A DNA stretch of 64,000 nucleotides from Caecitellus pseudoparvulus (GCA_965644315.1 CBFFRQ010000062.1:124001-188000); one strand, 5' to 3'; positions 56,201-63,406 are shown, counted from the stretch's first letter. Notes: generated by a model not told the origin, from the letters alone. Program-made: numbers and translations.

Positions 56201-57321
56201 GCGCCACCGTGCAGGGCTCGTCTCGCTCCGCCATCTACCGTGTGAGCGTGGACGCCTCTGCCCCCAACGACTGGAGCAAGGTGGGCGACCTGCACAACGC
56301 ACGCCTGTACACCAAGACTGCCTCTGGTGCGTACTTCGTCGCAACGGGTGCAGACGACCAGGAGTACGTGTACACTGGTATGGGCGCCGTGGTCACCGCA
56401 ATCGACACGACGTCTGCCACCGCCATCGTCATCGAGTCCATGGCCGCTGCCAAGGACTCCCTCATCCTGTCTGGCTCCGATGCCGCTGGTGTCGTCTCTG
56501 TGCGCCTGTTCACGCCCGACGCCACTGGCCCCACCACCGGCACCGTCATCACACTGGGCCTGGCACGCCGTGCCCTGTCTGGCCGTGCCCTGCAGAGTGT
56601 GCGCAGCCCACGCTTCATGACGACACTGGGCGACGACGTGTACTTTGCGTGGCGCTCGGAGTCTGATCCCAGCAAGGATGCGCTGTGGCGTGTGCAGGCC
56701 ACTGGCGAGGCGTCTGAGGTGGCCATGATCCCCAAGCCTGCCTCCGCACCCACCACCGCCACTGTGCGAGCCGCCTCCATCATCGCAGCAGGCGGGTCCA
56801 TCTTCGTGGAGAGCTCTGGCACATCAGGAGATGCCACCGTCACTGACATCTTCAAGTGGGTGGACGGCACTTGGTTCGCCCTGAGCAGCCGCGATGTGTC
56901 TGCTGGGCGCGATGTCGGCTCCAACCCTGGCGCCCTCACCTCCATCTCCGACAACGCCTTCTCCTACTCCGCCACAGCCAGCGGCGAGAGCAGCCGGGAC
57001 ACCTTCATCTTCGACGCTGCTCGCTCCGCCACTGCTTCCGCGGTCATGCCCAGCGTGAGCCCCACGCCTTCCGGCAGCCCTGTGCCCGCTGCCCAGGCAT
57101 CTCAGCCCGAGCCCGAGGCTGAGGACAACAGCGGTGCCCTGGGCGCCGGCATCGCCATCATCGCTGTGCTGGTCGTCGCCATCGGCGCCTTCATGGTGTA
57201 CCGCGCTGGCGTCTGCTCCAAGCGCAAGGAGCCGGAGGCCGTGCCCGCCACCCCTGTGAACCAGGGTGCCGCGGCCCCTGCTGCCCCTGCAGCAACCACT
57301 GCTGAGCCTGCACAGGCTTAG
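44266..57321 (+). CDS. Giant cadherin-repeat type I membrane protein
   Basis: One exon encodes 4351 residues. It begins with a signal peptide (MRTIQSVLLTAAAGLLLAG) and ends with one transmembrane helix (IAIIAVLVVAIGAFMVY) and a short cytoplasmic tail. In between are many cadherin-like repeats, visible from linker motifs such as NVNEP, QDQNDAP, ADANE, TDVNEKP, NTNEAP, TDFNEVP, DDYNEAP and DRNEYP spaced roughly 100-130 residues apart, often with a DFE or FEA motif earlier. A Ser/Thr/Pro stalk follows at about 3770-3850. Next is a region with ELWxxDG-type beta-propeller features (DISPGAAGSNPKI). It is probably a Ca2+-dependent adhesion or cell-surface protein. The start at 44266 was preferred over 44251 because a likely 3' splice site ends at 44262. 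Several repeats lack clear Ca2+ motifs. Confidence 0.85.
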   Translation: MRTIQSVLLTAAAGLLLAGQGVVAAPSCSTGSLAQWGTDKLSCTSLGSVTAGTSVAASCTSGWVPTTTAEVEAVASEHTTFILHIGKWVAADNEFVTHDGEPMSRELVTLLLSELDGTTMQGIVEGGADACFSGSDSGGTVTYASDDCTNANMPVCNEDVTCDGATDHVYNAAIKECHLPLLFTKGDRTTFIGRDDEDTEHTTTETNPVTVVSQPLFDVTASEGGVYVGSTTLLDAYVFSNLNDADLSTGLSVTTGSGTCTLSGETFSITHVPAANGIGEHILVTADAALPCTAGETLAFSLGIGGEAFDLEVEFVPLADDFGLDGYPFNEAIGSFEAWVTGDPATPATMSRTLTILGSAATSISGFEFEEFTISGGSPFIPSITTNTLLPKRADFRGKDAGGGLGDTLVLYLLPQARTTGTHLPFGFAFSKAGATDPVPELDSGDRVVLAGQLKANDLDELMVSNGPWSIAAHSSVVVGATTGRVYLVGAVNFETTPTVAVAEALLDSVAVADSDFTIAIQNVNEPTTVEFTQLDGAAETSPLSLNEKTEYTLTFEITDGDIVAGDGTTVPDLEWAGPASMVLGLTTIEDGAGMTVELGKATYTLTITDTDLVARAVFDKANEGVSDGPLDCDGTWSLDLSFESGDSGVQSVTLDISNLETGDEPAFGTPPTPAAVDEDSTTAVSFTIDVVGPDLFPGCTPGFAVAGTVPSDTQTVTATSADIVDVDGSTGKSTVTVQVPGVPSMRTLFDADSASYDGTDGSLDWDFSLTLDTDVDTATVTVPVDTTGVSLTITGSDVSIDENAGGTATFTVVGADIMPGAEFYGNFSLSGPHFTPNTWATTKSAGSSNSATQGELSVTVTIPADTLDYPTLYDAAGDVTYPDSAPLTLTLTSDLDSQTGTLDLNVADVPEDAGSVTWTEASTLEITEGDSAGTILSVTVSDPDVLEGVPATFPTCFVTLDDEGDLPNSVSSVLLQSSPVYLLGSVVGVEYTLSGIFDFEAYAAQSSLEYTGPSSESHEVSVIIECDNTQSIEKPLTLKNVQELPDEDDFSFTVLNTVDENSESDEDIVTISIATDEFAFDFVTELQFANRDSADHATVPTGATATVTEELKDVTPRDGSATVEVSVPQHISFSLPASSWNRDGDDVVATAQISTFNLEELMEEAGVAFSNYDPEGMSAFDLRLVVLANNGQDVVASSNSFTPKLGNVPESATLCSAAAGASTATIFEVNSQATSTDPVRTAIEVVLTCDDVEGDQILDGIVDVDPVESATVTETSITPVQLPSVYDQGYFDVGLLDATQDYSFSRNATFEAEGYNFEGIVRHQFDPTQWTYSNSISFTFVAAVRIENYYGKVESLTLTVEDVDETHLESIDSKNFKCKEHRNGSITAEPVTEADTFLLKIVDEDYVPSSMVSDGTGFFSLEPRIDEDTGVELSTVLAFDRKPPKFTMGGTEVIYGVECSAFNLEELAFKDDNVGFPSSNNRSTQVIIKVGFPDSSTVDLEDVKFFLEDRNDLPVGLGLLRFRSFVVPENAAAGTPIARLDTADEDRLVRDDPITKVRVYSLGAQVEPYEIAPGVWGIRVAEGANFNFEDRQDSIEGDGFTMESSTNFDLKADTTEGEFFNPEAEIGEEIVVPSRRAQAGRFNPKGRPSLPIRDACFAIDFPPDLFSGYAYAASFSSFPSKAEHLELDSDSEPIHRVDGVAYRSTPMCIVMYDCGGPSRSDPASCDVDDPNMIASAMAFPTLLYVQDQNDAPELKDVNLVPGAEPEFTNNFTLVENTPRDTPFGTLEFFDEDAGDYVASVTVLGDQAAEFEVVFSGTQWRIHNKKAFDFEAPEANSAGSNSILVRIRITDFQATGPPASRVVPITVNIADANEVRHTVTADELEISETADGTGAGSGASMGTVTLGKAHHLGRDIVSATVVSTSLPGLDASDLSVDVSNAHASDKVLTVTYEGASDNPIFDHETGNGQFTVDLRVVDSGTPALTTVLTVPVDITDVNEKPELREVSSGSYKFEIGLPVRATGFIVEFSDEDADATLPTASDFTVTSSADSDDGPPAFFMRAVEGSTTQFELVASSQATFTDATTYTITSLVVNNNLDSDPLSNIDVDAVLKTYHPELAEGADTTVSFTELSTAAETIAMVDNDVSGFDAADYTIDVAGGGATYMGLTFTLTQDSGTDLDLVITPDAAVDIDAPGTLSETQTVSVTVAQTGTGFENDPAMFNVTINVTPVNEVATAAAVAIATPTLLEDAKDLVTGMYTSQVVTAITVTDPEGDASPAAGVTATVADDSYLQVMYESGAWVIKTHDLDLASLGGSSAPLDCTVTFSGTGEAGQDSPVSTQACALTVTNREEVPTVKPSYLPSSPKIADVREESVSKVVFTLTDDDLNDGDNADFLPADHRITAAVLSGESPLGGPSADQSFFVVDLNTDSTPHTVTISTNDANGPLLNREDFMPHMFDLVVTTSDGNAASEADVTISYRVQVTDLQKAPFLLDGPGGAVVNSATLSVDENSPINSVVGPLYFADDDNDVVESVEIIGPAADLFTITPDLNGADNFVVLTLTTFDAEDDQPNEYTFAARIKELKAAGTFAHSRTVTITITIDNVPEAPVFTAPHEIQWSEFAAMDMVDGIRGTWAQITEPDSVPGPVPLGVVQISDVDTDASGITLDTSNPAFDFDGHELRLIDTPAGGLSQADFERAGGPATMLVDVSATDGDNTVTQTISVKIMDGNDEPAMVGSGATAEISEHPNAGTAIAMPGTSTPAVVAFFDQDGDVADIADSLTLTVEPAYFQDLFTLAPGFVTAEPDNYVAIVYNPAGGKSLDFEDAMMPASGELTMTVTGMDVWSGDAEDLFEPVEHTFTVSVLNTNEAPVAVASAFTVQESTAETADATFDVVIADIDEADMLSVVSLSVTGTPTGTVTLAHSESFAAGAKGRPGLLTVTVTVEEGDFETDPTFTADLVVSGDSAGDATFPLTVTLTDFNEVPVVTLVGTGTSGQLEVEENSVNVVGQVSIDDPEGAISSTDVHLVGTSWFEISFDSVSGTESLWNVELVVDPLDFEADATDANLDFNIIVNDGTGRSFPGEVVLVDILEAMSVDTSTIHLREGSATTTASVVITDPDLESLSIAAAAGSDNIGSGIVLTTEAAAPGTITAVFTGGEGLDFEGSPQFAYELVVNKAGADTTFTITIMVDDYNEAPVTVLPTNPVFTLSENSPSGTAVSETFTVNNPEGDLSASAITTDNARWGVQGTSSPNAYKLVQLGAPFDFEADQASPDLTFHIIIDDSADTAAGLDDPVVEGALRMVEVSVVLSGVPEEPIFAATTTTSFTVPESNLGGGKLGPAEAFLYVSDPDDVAGVNLDSMTLTLTGSTPAADDVHALFGITKVSAGQWSLENKELTLDLLAGMAPSYTLHFTATDADGDSNSQLSVTVTMGSMAPFLVSTPELFVNENVPLVSRVAFLSLVDVDGGVVTGVTVLGEGASTFRVSNSGNRWIMTTLAPLDAETKDTYSFPIVIADDSVPPSERAVDVVVHIVDRNEYPSRPGTQPGAPVSFAFAEGVAAGEWFGMLPTFDVDRNETGLLRITAQTPNTFSDSGDDWNLVRREAGWALFNAFDADYEAGQDGESTIIIELADEREPTVVTATFTVKVQVLNVNEGGMLTTGTTFSVAEDVGYQQELDVGRTVGTIAWSDEDDFTGHTAQYTAAIQGDVPFTLVSTGPKAWDIDTAVGIDFEAVSSYTFDVVVADADPLVLPNAAEGQMGKTWTTTYTIAVSDVAEPTVTATPSVTATPSSSASPSVTAAVTPSRTAVPTPSSTSAVTPSATPTRTAVPSRSPGAVPTASVSPSAAATPSTTPVPGVVQRFGRGLTQLGAVVPLGSETGSTPPTLLFSASSIATGNELYRQDFPAAVSLAAELADGTLSSSPSQLRRVPAQDAVCFVAASTQYGKEVFCYTNADRVWLASDISPGAAGSNPKILAVTGSALIVSATVQGSSRSAIYRVSVDASAPNDWSKVGDLHNARLYTKTASGAYFVATGADDQEYVYTGMGAVVTAIDTTSATAIVIESMAAAKDSLILSGSDAAGVVSVRLFTPDATGPTTGTVITLGLARRALSGRALQSVRSPRFMTTLGDDVYFAWRSESDPSKDALWRVQATGEASEVAMIPKPASAPTTATVRAASIIAAGGSIFVESSGTSGDATVTDIFKWVDGTWFALSSRDVSAGRDVGSNPGALTSISDNAFSYSATASGESSRDTFIFDAARSATASAVMPSVSPTPSGSPVPAAQASQPEPEAEDNSGALGAGIAIIAVLVVAIGAFMVYRAGVCSKRKEPEAVPATPVNQGAAAPAAPAATTAEPAQA

Positions 57322-58336
57322 AGGCTGGACAGCCGTCCCGCCACCCGTTGAGCTTCCGCCCGCTTGGCCGCCTGTTCGCAGGCCTCCACGGGCAGGGCTC
57401 GACACCCCCCCCCCCCCAACCCTGTGTTTCCTCGTGTGTGTTAATCGAGTCGCAATAGTAGGCCGAGTACGCCTCGTGTGGTCCCGTGTTCGGCCCGCCT
57501 TCGGGCAGGGCCCTGCGCGTCACGCGGCAGTCCGTAGTTTTCTGGCGCGAGGGTTGTGTTGCTTCCCACAATGCAGCTTCATCGATTGCTCCATCCCGAA
57601 TTGCACGTATCTCGTCTTGCCTCAACTTCAGCCCTGAGAGCGCATGGCAGTGGGTCTTGTAGAAGAATATCGAGAGTCATTCTGTTATTGCCAGCCCCAC
57701 CGCGTTGCTAGGATTTAGCAGAGAGGTTTGCCGGACTGCAAGGCTTGAGCAGACTGTGTCCAGCAGCGCAGCCGGTTTGAAGTCTGCCTGGCTGAGCTTG
57801 CAGACCTACGAGCCGTAGCAGGCAGCGTCCAAGCTACTCTTGGGGTAGGTCCAGCGTGTTAGGTGACATGGCAACTGGTTTTATCTTTGTCCAGGTTCGG
57901 AGCACCACCGAACATCTGCTCCCGACACACCCGTGCATTTCGATCAGCCTGTGACAGCAAGCTCCTTGACACCCCAGGCAAATGGCGGTGTCCTTGTGCC
58001 AAATGCACGCTGAGCAGCATTTCCAGATCATCAGTGCGCCCCCAGCGGGCCCCCATACCTCCTTGCTGTGTCACTGTGAGTGCCGTACTTCCTGCGACGC
58101 ACCACGCTTCGCCAAACCAGCAAAGCAGCGAATCTTGACCTCGTGGACTGGGCAAACCGGAGGACTTGAAGAAACCAGCAGACCAAACGTCCGCCCTACC
58201 ATACGCAGATCTTGGCACTCGCACCCCCAGCCACTCCACCGTCACTGCGCTGCGACACAATTGGCAGTGCGTGAGGGGTGCGGAATTTGGTGCTTCTGCA
58301 GCTGCGCTGGGGCAGAGGTGGAGCTGAGAGTCAAGC
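57322..58336. other. Intergenic region, about 1.0 kb
   Basis: This separates the cadherin gene from the channel gene, both on plus. It includes a run of 13 C (57405-57417), presumably 3' UTR of the cadherin gene. The minus-strand frame 57859-58434 is long but not recognisable. No RNA gene is seen. Confidence 0.5.
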
Positions 58337-60295
58337 ATGGCAGCGCCGCTGCTGGAAGTGGAGGGGGCGCCGTCAACTTCCCTCTTGCGCCAGCGGTCCC
58401 TCTCAGAGGGCTCCATCAGCACTGTCTTTGACACGCCTGGCCTGCATGGTGTCGCTGTGGACCCGAGTTTGCCCGGCCAGCCAGCCAGACTGTCTTATTT
58501 CGGCCAGCTGGGGCGCACCATCCACGGCCTCACCCTGCGAGCGGCCTTGGGCTGCACCCTGCTGCTGCAAGCTAGCAATGTCCTGGCTCTGCACTTCCTG
58601 GGCCACGGGCAAGGGGTGCACGCACTGCAGGGGCATGTGGGGGGCCTGGCCACGACGGCTGTGCTACAGGCCGCCCAGCTGGCGCTGAGCATGGTGGGGG
58701 GGTACCTCGTCTGGACGGCGTCCTGGCGCATCACCATGGCCACAGCCTGCGCCCTGTACTGCATCGTCCTCCTCACCTTCGCCGGGCTGTACCTGCTCTG
58801 CACCCTGTCGGACAGTGACGCGCTGGCGTTCGCCCCCGAGCTGCTGCGCGACAGCGACGACGGGGAGAGCCTGTGGCGGGGCTACGTCATGCTGCTGTAC
58901 TTTTCTGTGGAAGTGCAGACGCTGACGGGGCTGGGGGAGGTGTGGGCCAGCGCTGTGGCGGCCCAGCTCGTCTGCATCACGCAGCAGCTGGCCGGTGTCC
59001 TGTTCAACACGTGGATCCTGTCGCAAACCTTCCACCGCTTCGAGCGGCGCATGACGAAGGGCCCCCGGCACGGCTGCTTGCACGTCGTCTCCCAGCTGCG
59101 GGTGCTGAAGGTCATCCGCAAGTGGACACGGCAGTACCTGCTGCCCATCGTGGCAGTGCTGCAGCTGGCCACCTTCACCACGCTCATCGTGTACGGGCGG
59201 CACGTGGACCTGCGGCAGGAGTCCCTGGCAGAGACGTGGGTGGTCAGCGTGGGCATGGTGCTGACGGTGCTGCAGATCCTCGTCATCGCCGTCACCTCCT
59301 CCAAGTTCGTCATCCGCAAGACGCACCGGCTGACCATGGGCTTCGTGGCGCAGAGCTACTTCGCCATCATCATCACCTTCTCTGGCTTCTACGCCTTGCT
59401 GTTCCTGTCCTCCACCAAGCGCCGGGCGTTCTGGGTGCCCCTGGACGCTTGGGATGAGGCGCCTGCCGGGGCCCATGCGTCGCGCGCTGGCGTGCCGGTG
59501 CTGCCCCTGCTCGTGGAGCTGCTCATGTTTAGCATCTCCACCCTCACAAGCACCGGCTTCGGCACCATCGTGCCCCTGACCGCCACTGCCCGTGCCGCAG
59601 TGGCGGTGCAAATGCTGCTGCAAGTCACCTTCACAGTGCTCATTCTGGGCTACGGCCTGTCGCACATTGGGCAGCGGCGGGTGGGGGGCACGAGGGGGGT
59701 GAACGCCCCCCCCCCTCGTGCCCCCCCTGGGTACGGAACAGCACCCCCCCTCCCGGTGGTGGAAGCCCCCTCAGGCGGCGAGGAAGCTGCCTCCTCTGCG
59801 TCCGACGCCAAGGCCCTGCCCCGCCAGCACTCTCGCCGCCTGCTGCGATCTCTGCACAAGGCTGGCCACCTGGACGATGGGCGGCGGTACTACCACACCT
59901 CCTCCTCTTCCACAAACACGGACGAAGAGGCAATCGTGCGGGCAGCATCCCTGCACGTGCCGCTGCTGACGCCCGGTGCCGCGTCACCACACGCCCCCGT
60001 ACCCTCGGAGGGGGGGGCACCCACCCCCCCCTTCTTCAGCCTGCCAGCTCCGGCAGGTGGGTTCGCGCAGCGGGGCACTGCAGAGCGCCATGCGTCAACA
60101 TCAGGCATCAGCCTGCCGGCATCGCAGCCCCTGCGAGGGGGGGTGTTCCGACCTCACATCGTGGGGCCTGCCGAGGCACATCAATCCTCCGCAGCCGCCT
60201 TGCTCCGGGGCTTCCCTGCTGTGTCGCCAGGCACGGGCGCTACGCAGCCCTCTGCAGCGTCACTGACTGACGCAAGCGCGGAAAGTGACGTTTGA
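58337..60295 (+). CDS. Eight-helix, two-pore ion channel-like protein
   Basis: An intronless frame of 652 residues. Hydrophobic helices lie at about 66-88, 103-126, 132-156, 206-228, 267-287, 300-320, 337-358 and 418-444. Pore-loop-like segments fall between helices 3 and 4 (TLTGLGEVW, 195-203) and between helices 7 and 8 (TLTSTGFGTIVP, 402-413). The protein is thus a duplicated unit of four helices with the pore before the last. The second filter, TGFGT, resembles K2P second pores (GFGD) but lacks the Asp; the first, TGLGE, is further from GYGD. A basic cytosolic linker separates the halves. The last 200 residues are Pro/Ser-rich. A K+ or nonselective cation channel is inferred; transporters of the Trk type are less likely because those have four pore loops. 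Confidence 0.65.
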   Translation: MAAPLLEVEGAPSTSLLRQRSLSEGSISTVFDTPGLHGVAVDPSLPGQPARLSYFGQLGRTIHGLTLRAALGCTLLLQASNVLALHFLGHGQGVHALQGHVGGLATTAVLQAAQLALSMVGGYLVWTASWRITMATACALYCIVLLTFAGLYLLCTLSDSDALAFAPELLRDSDDGESLWRGYVMLLYFSVEVQTLTGLGEVWASAVAAQLVCITQQLAGVLFNTWILSQTFHRFERRMTKGPRHGCLHVVSQLRVLKVIRKWTRQYLLPIVAVLQLATFTTLIVYGRHVDLRQESLAETWVVSVGMVLTVLQILVIAVTSSKFVIRKTHRLTMGFVAQSYFAIIITFSGFYALLFLSSTKRRAFWVPLDAWDEAPAGAHASRAGVPVLPLLVELLMFSISTLTSTGFGTIVPLTATARAAVAVQMLLQVTFTVLILGYGLSHIGQRRVGGTRGVNAPPPRAPPGYGTAPPLPVVEAPSGGEEAASSASDAKALPRQHSRRLLRSLHKAGHLDDGRRYYHTSSSSTNTDEEAIVRAASLHVPLLTPGAASPHAPVPSEGGAPTPPFFSLPAPAGGFAQRGTAERHASTSGISLPASQPLRGGVFRPHIVGPAEAHQSSAAALLRGFPAVSPGTGATQPSAASLTDASAESDV

Positions 60296-60774
60296 GCCCC
60301 TTGCAGCGTGGTGCCAGTGTCCTCTGTGTGGTTGTGGCGTGTGCCATGCTTGGCACGTGCACGGGCCGCAGCTTTGGCCTTGGCCTTGCGTGCGCGGGCT
60401 GCCTTGACTCCCGCACGGGACTGTGCACCGCGTTGCAACGCATCAACCTTCTCTGCCAACACTGACCGGGCAATGCGGCGATTGTCGTGCAGCGACCTTG
60501 TGCGATGGCAAGCCACACTCAATCCAGTCGGTACATGCGTCAAGGTCACTTTGTTCCGTGTGCGGTTCACCTTCTGGCCGCCCTTGCCACCTCCCGCGGC
60601 GTACACCTCATGTAGGTCTGCCTCGTCCAGGGCGGGCACCTGTGGCAGTGCCTTGGCAAGCCCTCGCACGGGCACGCAGAGTTGAGCACACCCTTGAAAT
60701 ACCACTACATGTGGAGCACCCTTGGCCAAAGCCCGCGGGCTGCTCCACAGCGCAATGTGCGCCCTGGCAAGCAT
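60181..60774 (-). CDS. Organellar release-factor-like protein (MTRFR/C12orf65 type)
   Basis: This 197-residue protein has the GGQ-type peptidyl-tRNA hydrolase domain: LDEADLHEVYAAGGGKGGQKVNRTRN, then THVPTGLSV, CHRTRS, NRRIA and a Lys/Arg/Ala-rich helix. Lacking codon-recognition domains, it fits MTRFR (C12orf65), a mitochondrial ribosome-rescue factor, better than RF1 or ICT1. The leader of about 50 residues, starting MLARAHIALWSS, is poor in acidic residues and fits mitochondrial import. The ATG at 60774 is used; no upstream ATG exists in frame. The last 38 codons overlap, on the opposite strand, the end of the channel gene. Confidence 0.8.
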   Translation of the reverse strand: MLARAHIALWSSPRALAKGAPHVVVFQGCAQLCVPVRGLAKALPQVPALDEADLHEVYAAGGGKGGQKVNRTRNKVTLTHVPTGLSVACHRTRSLHDNRRIARSVLAEKVDALQRGAQSRAGVKAARARKAKAKAAARARAKHGTRHNHTEDTGTTLQGAQTSLSALASVSDAAEGCVAPVPGDTAGKPRSKAAAED

Positions 60775-61088
60775 GTCCACTGCCCGTGAAACTCTGATGA
60801 AACGCGGAACTGCCCCCTGACGAGGCTGCAGCACCTAGGCACAATGGAGAGTGAAGCGCAAAACAAGCACTCCAGGTACTTCGAATACCATAAGTCCAAG
60901 TTATTTTGTTCTTCTTGCCAGATGTTGCGGCCTGCGCTTCTGTGGCCTGGAACTCACGAAGCGTCCTCCGCAACCGTTGGACACGCCGCTCAGTCCCTGC
61001 TCCGTGCTGGGGAGCCACTTGCGCCTCAAAGGCAGCATTGTGCCCTTTGGCTCACCCTCATACACACCTTACACATCTCATTCCCAGA
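60775..61088. other. Divergent promoter region, 314 bp
   Basis: This separates the release-factor-like gene from the TBC1D19-like gene. It is somewhat AT-richer near 60860-60910. The open frame across it toward the TBC gene has no conserved content. A CATTCCCAG just before the TBC start resembles a 3' splice site and may mark a 5'-UTR intron. Confidence 0.45.
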
Positions 61089-63406
61089 ATGAGCAGCATG
61101 GACTTGTCCTCGGTGACAGCAGGGGACCTGGACGCTGCCCTGGCTCGGGGTGCGGAAATCGATTTGCAGACAATGTCATGGAAGTCGGCAGGTGCTACGC
61201 AGTGCTGCGAAACTACGCCATGCAGCGCCAGTGATGGAAGCAGTCAGTCTCTTGCATCTTTGCGGCAGGGCAAGGTCGCCGAGCATGGGTCTGCCGCCTT
61301 CCACCGTGCCGAGCAAGGCGTGGCCATGGCAGAGCTGGTGGGCACCAGTGGCCACTCCGTGCGGTGCCTGTTCCCTGGCAGCGTGGAGAGCCACCCCGCC
61401 ATGGCCTTCATGGCACACGAGTGGAGCCTGCACTTGGGCCAGCGCCTTCTCACCGCCATGACAGAGTCAGGCCTGCCCTCCGCAGCTCTGCCTCAGCCCT
61501 GCACGCTCCTGCAGCGCGGCATGTCTCCCGAGCCAGACGCCGCCTCCCCCAGTGCTCAGCACACTGCAGCTGCCCTGCAAGACCTGGGCAGCTCAGTGCT
61601 GTACACAGAAGAAGAGCTGCTGTCAGCTGTCCTGCACACGGCAGCTGTGTGGGCGCGGGTGACGGCGGCAGCGTTGGGCACCGCCGCCGCCACCTCCTCA
61701 GCAACGGCAACACCTGCGCCTTCCCCACCCGGCCTGCCGCACCTGGCTGCTAGCCGCGCCGCTGTTGGGCGTCCTGACTTCTCCGCCTTCCCTCCGCGAT
61801 CTCAACTCGTGCCAGAGGACGCTGACCCAGACGGTCGCCTCCTGCGGCACCTGCGTCTCCCTGGAACACCCACCCTGGCCACGCTGCGCGAACAGTGGCG
61901 CGTGCTGCACCCAAGCAACCCCGCTGTGCTGTACCACCTGGGCGTGCACGATTGCCTCCTGTGCCCCACTCGCGTGGCCAAACGCTCCAGGTCGGGCGCA
62001 TCGGCTCAGCCCCGCGGCAGCTCCGAGCTGTGGCCGGGGCCGCCGTTCTGGAACACGGCCGTGCCGGAACACCCTGCGTCACCCCCACCTGTCTCCCCCA
62101 CCCCCTCCAAACCCACCCCCGTCGCAGGCAGCCCGCGCAACGTCCCTTCCCGCGTGGACAGCGGCGCCGCCCCCTCCTCCGCTCGCCCCCCCTCCGCCAC
62201 TGGCTCCGCCAGATCGGTCACTGGCACAGCCGAAGCAGCCCTCAAAGCAGGGGTGCTCTTCGCAGGCGTGCTGTCCACGCCGGCGCCGGGCCACGCCGCC
62301 GCGCCCCAGCCGGTGCACCCTGGCGCATCGTACGCGGTGGTGTTGGCGGAACACAGAACACATGCGGCTCTGGCAGGCCGGCGCAGTGGCGTGTCTCTGG
62401 GCGCCCTGCGCCGCCTGGCACTGCAGGGCGTGCCGTCCCTGCACCGCAGTGCGGTGTGGGGCGTGTTGCTGGGCTGTGCCTCTGCACCCACCCTGGCGTC
62501 ACGGTATGGCGACTTGCATGCCCAACTGTCCAGCAGCACCCTCCTCCTGGATGCCTTGTTCCACTGTGACGCCGAGGCGACGGCGGACGACGAGTTGTTC
62601 TTCCCGCACGACACGCTGCTGTGCAGGGTGGCGCTGGCCTTTGCGCGTGACAGCCGCGTGCGGGGGGGGGTCAGTGCTCCCCCACACACATGGTTTGCGC
62701 TGGCTCAAGCCAAGGCAGGCAGCGACGGCGCCCCAGCTGACTTTGTGACTCCGCCTTGTGGTGCGCTGCCGTTTGAGCAAATCTCCGCATACGCCGCGCC
62801 GCTGCTCTTCGTGTGCCCCGACGACGAAGCTAAAGTCTACGACCTCTTCAGGCGCATGGTGCGTTTCATGCCTGCGTTTCCACCAGCACCGCTCACCCCA
62901 CAGCCGCCCTCACCTGCCACACCACCTCGCCGCCCTCCACTCCGCAGTATGAACGGCTTTGGTGCCGCCTGTCAGCGCTCTCCTGCGAAGCAGACACCCT
63001 ACTTCCTCTGCTGTGCCTGGCAGAGCAGTGCGTGCATGCGCACGCCCCCGCCCTGGCGAACGAGCTGGCGCAGCGGGGCGCACCGGTGTGTGCGCTTGCA
63101 GCACACGTCATGCGTTTCGCAGGCACGGGCTGCATGAGCGTAACGCAGGTGCTGTTGCTGTGGGACCGCCTGCTGGCCGCCAACTCGCTGTCCCTGCTCG
63201 CCGTGGCGGCTGCGGGACTGGTGATGCTGCACGGGTCCACACTGCTGCAGGCCCTGCCGAGCACCAGCTCCTGCCCAGGTGGCAGTGTGGACGTGCAGGC
63301 GCTGGACACTGCCCGGGGCATCTTCACTCGCCACGCAGAGGCAGTCGTCATCGTCCCTCTCTGCCAGATGGTGCTGTTTGCCGCACCCAGCGACGGCAGG
63401 CAGTGA
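61089..63406 (+). CDS. TBC-domain protein, TBC1D19-like
   Basis: Exons 61089-62858 and 62948-63406 give 742 residues; the 89-nt intron has a GTGCGT donor. The C-terminal half matches the atypical Rab-GAP-like protein TBC1D19: VPSLHRSAVWGVLL, then ATADDELFFPHD, FARDSRVRGG, the ISAYAAPLLFV and VYDLFRRMYERLWCRLSA segments across the splice junction, and TQVLLLWDRLLAANSLSLLAV. As in TBC1D19, the arginine and glutamine finger motifs of active TBC GAPs are not seen, so GAP activity is doubtful. A Pro/Ser-rich insertion lies at about 325-420. The N-terminal 100 residues are poorly conserved, and the ATG (MSSMDLSS) is a best guess. A GTGCGGAAATC copy of the octamer lies inside the coding start (61152-61159). 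Confidence 0.85.

Noticed and set aside
57859-58338. Minus-strand spliced frame of 139 residues (58338-58009 joined to 57948-57859) with several cysteines, whose ATG overlaps the channel gene's ATG in a CATG palindrome
   Set aside because: No recognisable family, an atypical donor (GTGCAT), a 60-nt in-phase gap that adds no support, and overlapping start codons make it unlikely. It would need transcript evidence.
58337-60295. First read as a Trk/HKT potassium transporter
   Set aside because: Only two pore-like segments are present, and they look like K+ channel filters rather than the four single-Gly loops of Trk/HKT.
61189-61271. Possible intron near the start of the TBC1D19-like gene (GTGCTACG donor to GCGGCAG acceptor)
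   Set aside because: Splicing this pair moves the downstream conserved region out of frame, whereas the unspliced frame is continuous.
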